Assembly: GCA_963995525.1 (NCBI GenBank)
Contig: OZ023206.1
Coordinates: 45,393,990 to 45,457,989 of the forward strand
Source of the DNA: Escarpia spicata
Lineage: Eukaryota; Annelida; Polychaeta; Sabellida; Siboglinidae
Length of the DNA: 64,000 nucleotides
Reading direction: 5' to 3'
Part shown: in pieces, positions 60,816 through 64,000 of the stretch
Position numbering within the stretch: the first letter of the stretch is position 1
Layout of the letters: each line of letters begins with the position of its first letter
The notes under the pieces: generated by a model
Told to the model about the DNA's origin: nothing
Seen by the model: only the letters and a program-made list of their open reading frames with translations
Databases searched by the model: none
Translations under genes and position numbers: made by a program

Positions 60816-62111
60816 TTACTTTCTGTACCAAGTGGGGCGTGGACCGGCGGGTGACGACTTAGCAGCAGGGGCGGACGTACTGGCAGGGTTGTTCGGGCGC
60901 GGTCTGTTGCACCTGACATATGCGTGGGCACCACCACAGCGTTTGCACTTGTGCATGTAACGACAGGTGTCTGCATTACACACCTCTCCACGGTTGAATG
61001 CAAAGCAGCACCTATTGGAGGGCCACCTAGTTGTCCCCCAACTGGCCTTACCCTTGCTGTGAAAGGGGGTGCCATTCGCAGCTGCTACCTGGCGTCCGCT
61101 AGGGGCAGCAACTGGGGCCACCATTGATGCATCCATCCACAGCCTCATGCACACTGAATCCCATGCCCAGTTGTTCGCCTGTCGCAACGACCTGAAAGCT
61201 TCATCGTATGACCGCCAGTCTGATCCCCGTTCATACATATTTCTGATAGTCTCAATATACATCAGAAGGGCGTTGGCATCGGGGAGGTTGGACGGCTGGA
61301 GGAGGAGAACCGACTGGTATATCTCAAATGCCTTCAACCACTGCTCAAAGGACAGAACTACATTCTTTTGTCTTGGAGCAAGACAGAACATGGGTGATTC
61401 ACTGTCCTCACCTGGCCTTACTGACACGTTATAGGACTGGGGAGAAGAGTCATGTAAGAGGGATGCCATGTTTACGTATTCCCCAGACCAAATTTTTTCT
61501 TTTATGTTATCTGGGACCCAGGAATGGCGAGTCAGACCTGATGCAGCTGCCACTAAATCTTGTGCCGCCCTAGGTAGTGAGTGGAGTGAATTACAATTAC
61601 CTGTTAGGACTGCAGGTGACGGCCATGGGGCTGATGGGCCAACAGCAGGGATACCACCGGTACCCTGTGGCTGGCTGCATACATTAACTCCCGCCATGGG
61701 GGGCAAGGTGTCACCGACTGTTGGGGGCAGTACAAGCAGGTTCGGAGGAGCAGGCAGCGTGACAGCAGGCAGTCGGTCCTGATGCATTCCACTCACCATC
61801 GCATGCATTTCCTGCAACAGGCGATCGGAAGCATCAAGACGACGCTCCACTTGCCTCATCCGCATCTCCATCGCACCAGACCCACCTCTCACCGAACCAG
61901 TAGCATCACTCACGACCTGCTGCAGAGCTGGTTCGTCATCGAAGTGCTGACTGATGTTGCACTCGGCTGGGGGCGGGCCCATCGACGCATGCGGCGGGGC
62001 TTGGGAGGTCGGACTGCTGTCACGCTGTGCCACTGACCGCGACCGTAGCTGTCGTGGCACTTGACTTGATTGTCGTGGTCGGCCACGGCTGCTTCTCTTA
62101 GTGGGAGGCAT
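60816..62111 (-). CDS. Gag-like nucleic-acid-binding protein, Ngaro family 2
   Basis: This 431-codon frame has a basic Arg/Ser/Gln-rich N-terminus (MPPTKRSSRGRPRQ), a predicted helical stretch around residues 85-110 (MRQVERRLDASDRLLQEMHA), a Pro-rich linker, and a region near 255-330 with no motif I recognise. Near the C-terminus (about 370-400) are two candidate zinc sites: C-x8-C-x4-C-x3-H (CFAFNRGEVCNADTCRYMH, a CCCH pattern) followed by C-x2-C-x3-H-x4-C (CKRCGGAHAYVRC, close to a retroviral zinc knuckle). It is probably the particle-forming, RNA-binding protein of the element. A TTACAG acceptor-like hexamer lies directly before the ATG, so a spliced leader is conceivable. Confidence 0.75.
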   Translation of the reverse strand: MPPTKRSSRGRPRQSSQVPRQLRSRSVAQRDSSPTSQAPPHASMGPPPAECNISQHFDDEPALQQVVSDATGSVRGGSGAMEMRMRQVERRLDASDRLLQEMHAMVSGMHQDRLPAVTLPAPPNLLVLPPTVGDTLPPMAGVNVCSQPQGTGGIPAVGPSAPWPSPAVLTGNCNSLHSLPRAAQDLVAAASGLTRHSWVPDNIKEKIWSGEYVNMASLLHDSSPQSYNVSVRPGEDSESPMFCLAPRQKNVVLSFEQWLKAFEIYQSVLLLQPSNLPDANALLMYIETIRNMYERGSDWRSYDEAFRSLRQANNWAWDSVCMRLWMDASMVAPVAAPSGRQVAAANGTPFHSKGKASWGTTRWPSNRCCFAFNRGEVCNADTCRYMHKCKRCGGAHAYVRCNRPRPNNPASTSAPAAKSSPAGPRPTWYRK

Positions 62112-62329
62112 CCTGTAACACGCAAATTATGGCAGAGCAGTATTGAGTGAAATGGACAAATTTCTCTCCCTTTGTCATGAAGACAATGAAATATTACATA
62201 AACATGATCATTAAGGTAGCGTATCACCAGAATATCTTAGATGCCTTTGATAATTACTCCTGTAATATGTATATATATTAAACATACACATGACATACAA
62301 TATACTCATACAGTGTGTATTGGCTATTA
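62112..62329. other. Leader region upstream of gag
   Basis: No gene is visible. I compared it by eye with A2 of family 2 and found no match, so it is not the missing A1 repeat. Confidence 0.4.
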
Positions 62330-63425
62330 AGATATTATCTGTTGGGACACCGCCCTCAAGAATTACTCTAGTAGTACGCGCATGTGCATAGACCTTTGGC
62401 TACCGCCAATTAAATATTATTTGTTGGGAACACCGCCCTCGAGAATTACTTTAGTAGTACGCACATATGCTTAGACCTTTATTTGTTGGGAACACCGCAC
62501 TCGATAATTACTTTACTGGCACGCACATATGTATAGACCTTTGGCTACCGCCAATCAAATGTTATTTGTTGGGACACCGCCCTCAAGAATTATTTACTAG
62601 TACGCACATGCATAGACCTTTGGCTACCGCCAATCAAATGTTATTTGTTGGGACACCGCCCTCAAGAATTACTTTACTAGTATGCACGTATACATAGACC
62701 TTTGGCTACCGCCAATCAAATGTTATTTATTGGGACACCGCCCTCAAGAATTACCTTACTAGTATGCACACATGCATAGAACGTTGGCTACCGCCAATCA
62801 AATGTTATTTGTTGGGACACCGCCCTCAAGAATTACTTTACTAGTATGCACGTATAGATAGACCTTTGGCTACCGCCAATCAAATGTTATTTATTGGGAC
62901 ACCGCCCTCAAGAATCACGTTACTAGTATGCACATATGCATAGACCTTTGGCTACCGCCAATCAAATATTATTTGTTGGGACACTGCCCTCAAGAATTAC
63001 TGTACTAGTATGCACAGACCATTGGCTAACACCAATAAAATATTATTTGTCGGGAAACACTTTCCTCAAAAATTACTCCTATCTATGACTATGGATCTAT
63101 ACCTATATGTGCATTGGCTATCGAGATATTAATTATTTGTTGGGACACCGCCCGCAAGAATTACTTTACTAGTATGCACATATATTCATAGACCATTGGC
63201 TAGCGCCAATAAAATATTAATTGTTGGGACCACCGCCCACAAGAACTGAAGAAGTACTCCTATCTTTGGATATATACGTATCTATATATGTGCATTGGCT
63301 ATCACGCTATTATTTATTGAGAAACACGGCCCTCAAAAATTACTTTCCTAATACGCACATTAGTGGTTACGGTCAATAAAATTATTAATCGTTGGGAGCA
63401 CTGCCCTCAAGAATTACTCATATAT
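62330..63425. repeat. 82-bp minisatellite, about 14 copies
   Basis: The monomer includes TTGTTGGGACACCGCCCTCA, AGAATTACTTTACTAGTATG and TTTGGCTACCGCCAATCAAA. Copies are well conserved from about 62,540 to 63,000 and more divergent towards 63,400. Each good monomer has the inverted repeat TTGGC-TACC-GCCAA, whose right arm forms a CCAAT box (GCCAATCA). It lies between the gag-like frame and the SGNH frame, on the upstream side of gag. Confidence 0.85.
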
Positions 63426-63529
63426 AAGTGCGAGGATCTTATAGTTATTCATGTCAATAAAAACATCAGCAGCCCGCAGATTAATTAACGTTCCGACAAC
63501 GTGAGATGTACGACATGACATGGTTGCAG

Positions 63530-64000
63530 TTAAGCGTCGGTTACCGGATCATCGATCAAACTGACAGCTTTGAAAATCGCGCCGCGTATACTGCGGAAAA
63601 ACCGGTAATTGCCTACGTCTGACAAATGAACGCCGTCCGGGCGGAACACTTGGGCCGGGCTATTCCAGAGGGATTTGTGCCTCCAGTAGAACAGCCCACG
63701 GCAGTCACAACATTCGGCCTGCAGTACGGAATTTGCCGAAAGCACCCGATCCGCTCCCGTTGGGAAATCAAAATGGCGCCAGTTATTTCGGCGCTCGATT
63801 TGGCAGAGACACACTTGGCGAACACCCATGGCCACAAATTCGCTGGCGAGTACGCAAAGACTTGACCCGACTTCTTCAGGGGACGTGGACAATTTTGAAT
63901 CGAGGTCATTACCTCCTAGAATTGTTATGATCACATCGGGAGGGTTAGCCGCTATACGTGCTAGTACCGCAGGTTCGCGGAAAGTACCCACGCGAGCACC
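63530..64000 (-). CDS. Partial SGNH/GDSL-type hydrolase domain
   Basis: The frame is open from the right edge of the window to a TAA at 63530, about 156 codons. It contains ILGGNDLD (block III, G-x-N-D) and FRPDGVHLSDVGNYRFF (block V, D-x-x-H), at the spacing expected of SGNH hydrolases. The block I GDS serine would be beyond the edge. SGNH enzymes cleave ester bonds, and domains of this type are known in some tyrosine-recombinase retrotransposons. It has the same orientation as the family 2 element and lies 1.4 kb upstream of its gag, so it may be part of it. It could also belong to a neighbouring element or host gene. No start codon can be assigned. Confidence 0.7.
   Translation of the reverse strand, partial: GARVGTFREPAVLARIAANPPDVIITILGGNDLDSKLSTSPEEVGSSLCVLASEFVAMGVRQVCLCQIERRNNWRHFDFPTGADRVLSANSVLQAECCDCRGLFYWRHKSLWNSPAQVFRPDGVHLSDVGNYRFFRSIRGAIFKAVSLIDDPVTDA

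Larger units (their letters stand above)
57088..64000 (-). mobile_element. Ngaro-like retrotransposon, family 2 (right limit not seen)
   Basis: On the minus strand: gag-like frame (62111-60816), RT/RNase H (60814-59228), tyrosine recombinase (59294-58344), then B1-A2-B2. All three frames are open, so the copy may be young. Protein similarity to family 1 is high, but B and A2 are different sequences apart from the terminus. I cannot find an A1 copy of the 473-bp A2 between 62,112 and 64,000. Either it lies beyond the window, and the minisatellite and SGNH frame belong to the element, or the 5' end is lost. The certain part is 57,088-62,111. Confidence 0.8.

Noticed and set aside
61069..61434. 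Plus-strand frames across 60.9-62.0 kb
   Set aside because: They are opposite the gag-like frame, which has zinc-binding motifs and the right position before RT.

Overview
This is animal (metazoan) genomic DNA. Coding sequence occurs as short phase-1 exons in AT-rich introns, with calcium-binding EGF modules, a tRNA-derived SINE, a decayed non-LTR retrotransposon and Ngaro/DIRS-type tyrosine-recombinase retrotransposons. This mix fits a marine invertebrate, perhaps a mollusc, but the species cannot be fixed from the window.

The left 57 kb appears to be one very large host gene on the minus strand, read from right to left. Its start and end lie outside the window. From 57 kb down to about 10 kb it is a tandem array of about 22 units of 1.75 kb (six units lack a 67-bp segment). 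Each normal unit holds two 99-nt, phase 1-1 exons of 33 residues with six cysteines (exons C and A, furin/growth-factor-receptor-like) and one decayed exon (B). I read 21 intact A exons and 17 intact C exons. From 9.4 to 4.4 kb follow seven readable EGF-like exons and one broken one. Two exons resembling halves of a NIDO (nidogen-type) domain lie at about 3.9 kb and 0.6-0.8 kb. A degenerate CR1/Jockey-like LINE sits between the NIDO halves, and a CORE-like SINE sits between two EGF exons.

Three near-identical copies of a 5'-truncated Ngaro-like retrotransposon (family 1: reverse transcriptase/RNase H, tyrosine recombinase, B1-A2-B2 split repeats) lie inside the array on the plus strand. All three have the same junctions to the repeat unit, so one inserted and truncated element was copied with the array. 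Copy 1 has a nonsense codon and copy 2 a frameshift in RT; copy 3 is open.

At 57.1 kb the array stops at a second, related but distinct Ngaro-like element (family 2, minus strand). Its gag-like, RT/RNase H and tyrosine recombinase frames are open and it has a B1-A2-B2 terminus. Both families end in the same AT tract of the unit, in opposite orientation. Upstream of gag lie an 82-bp minisatellite whose monomers carry CCAAT motifs, and a partial SGNH-hydrolase frame running off the right edge. That frame may be a further gene of the same element, whose A1 repeat would then lie outside the window.
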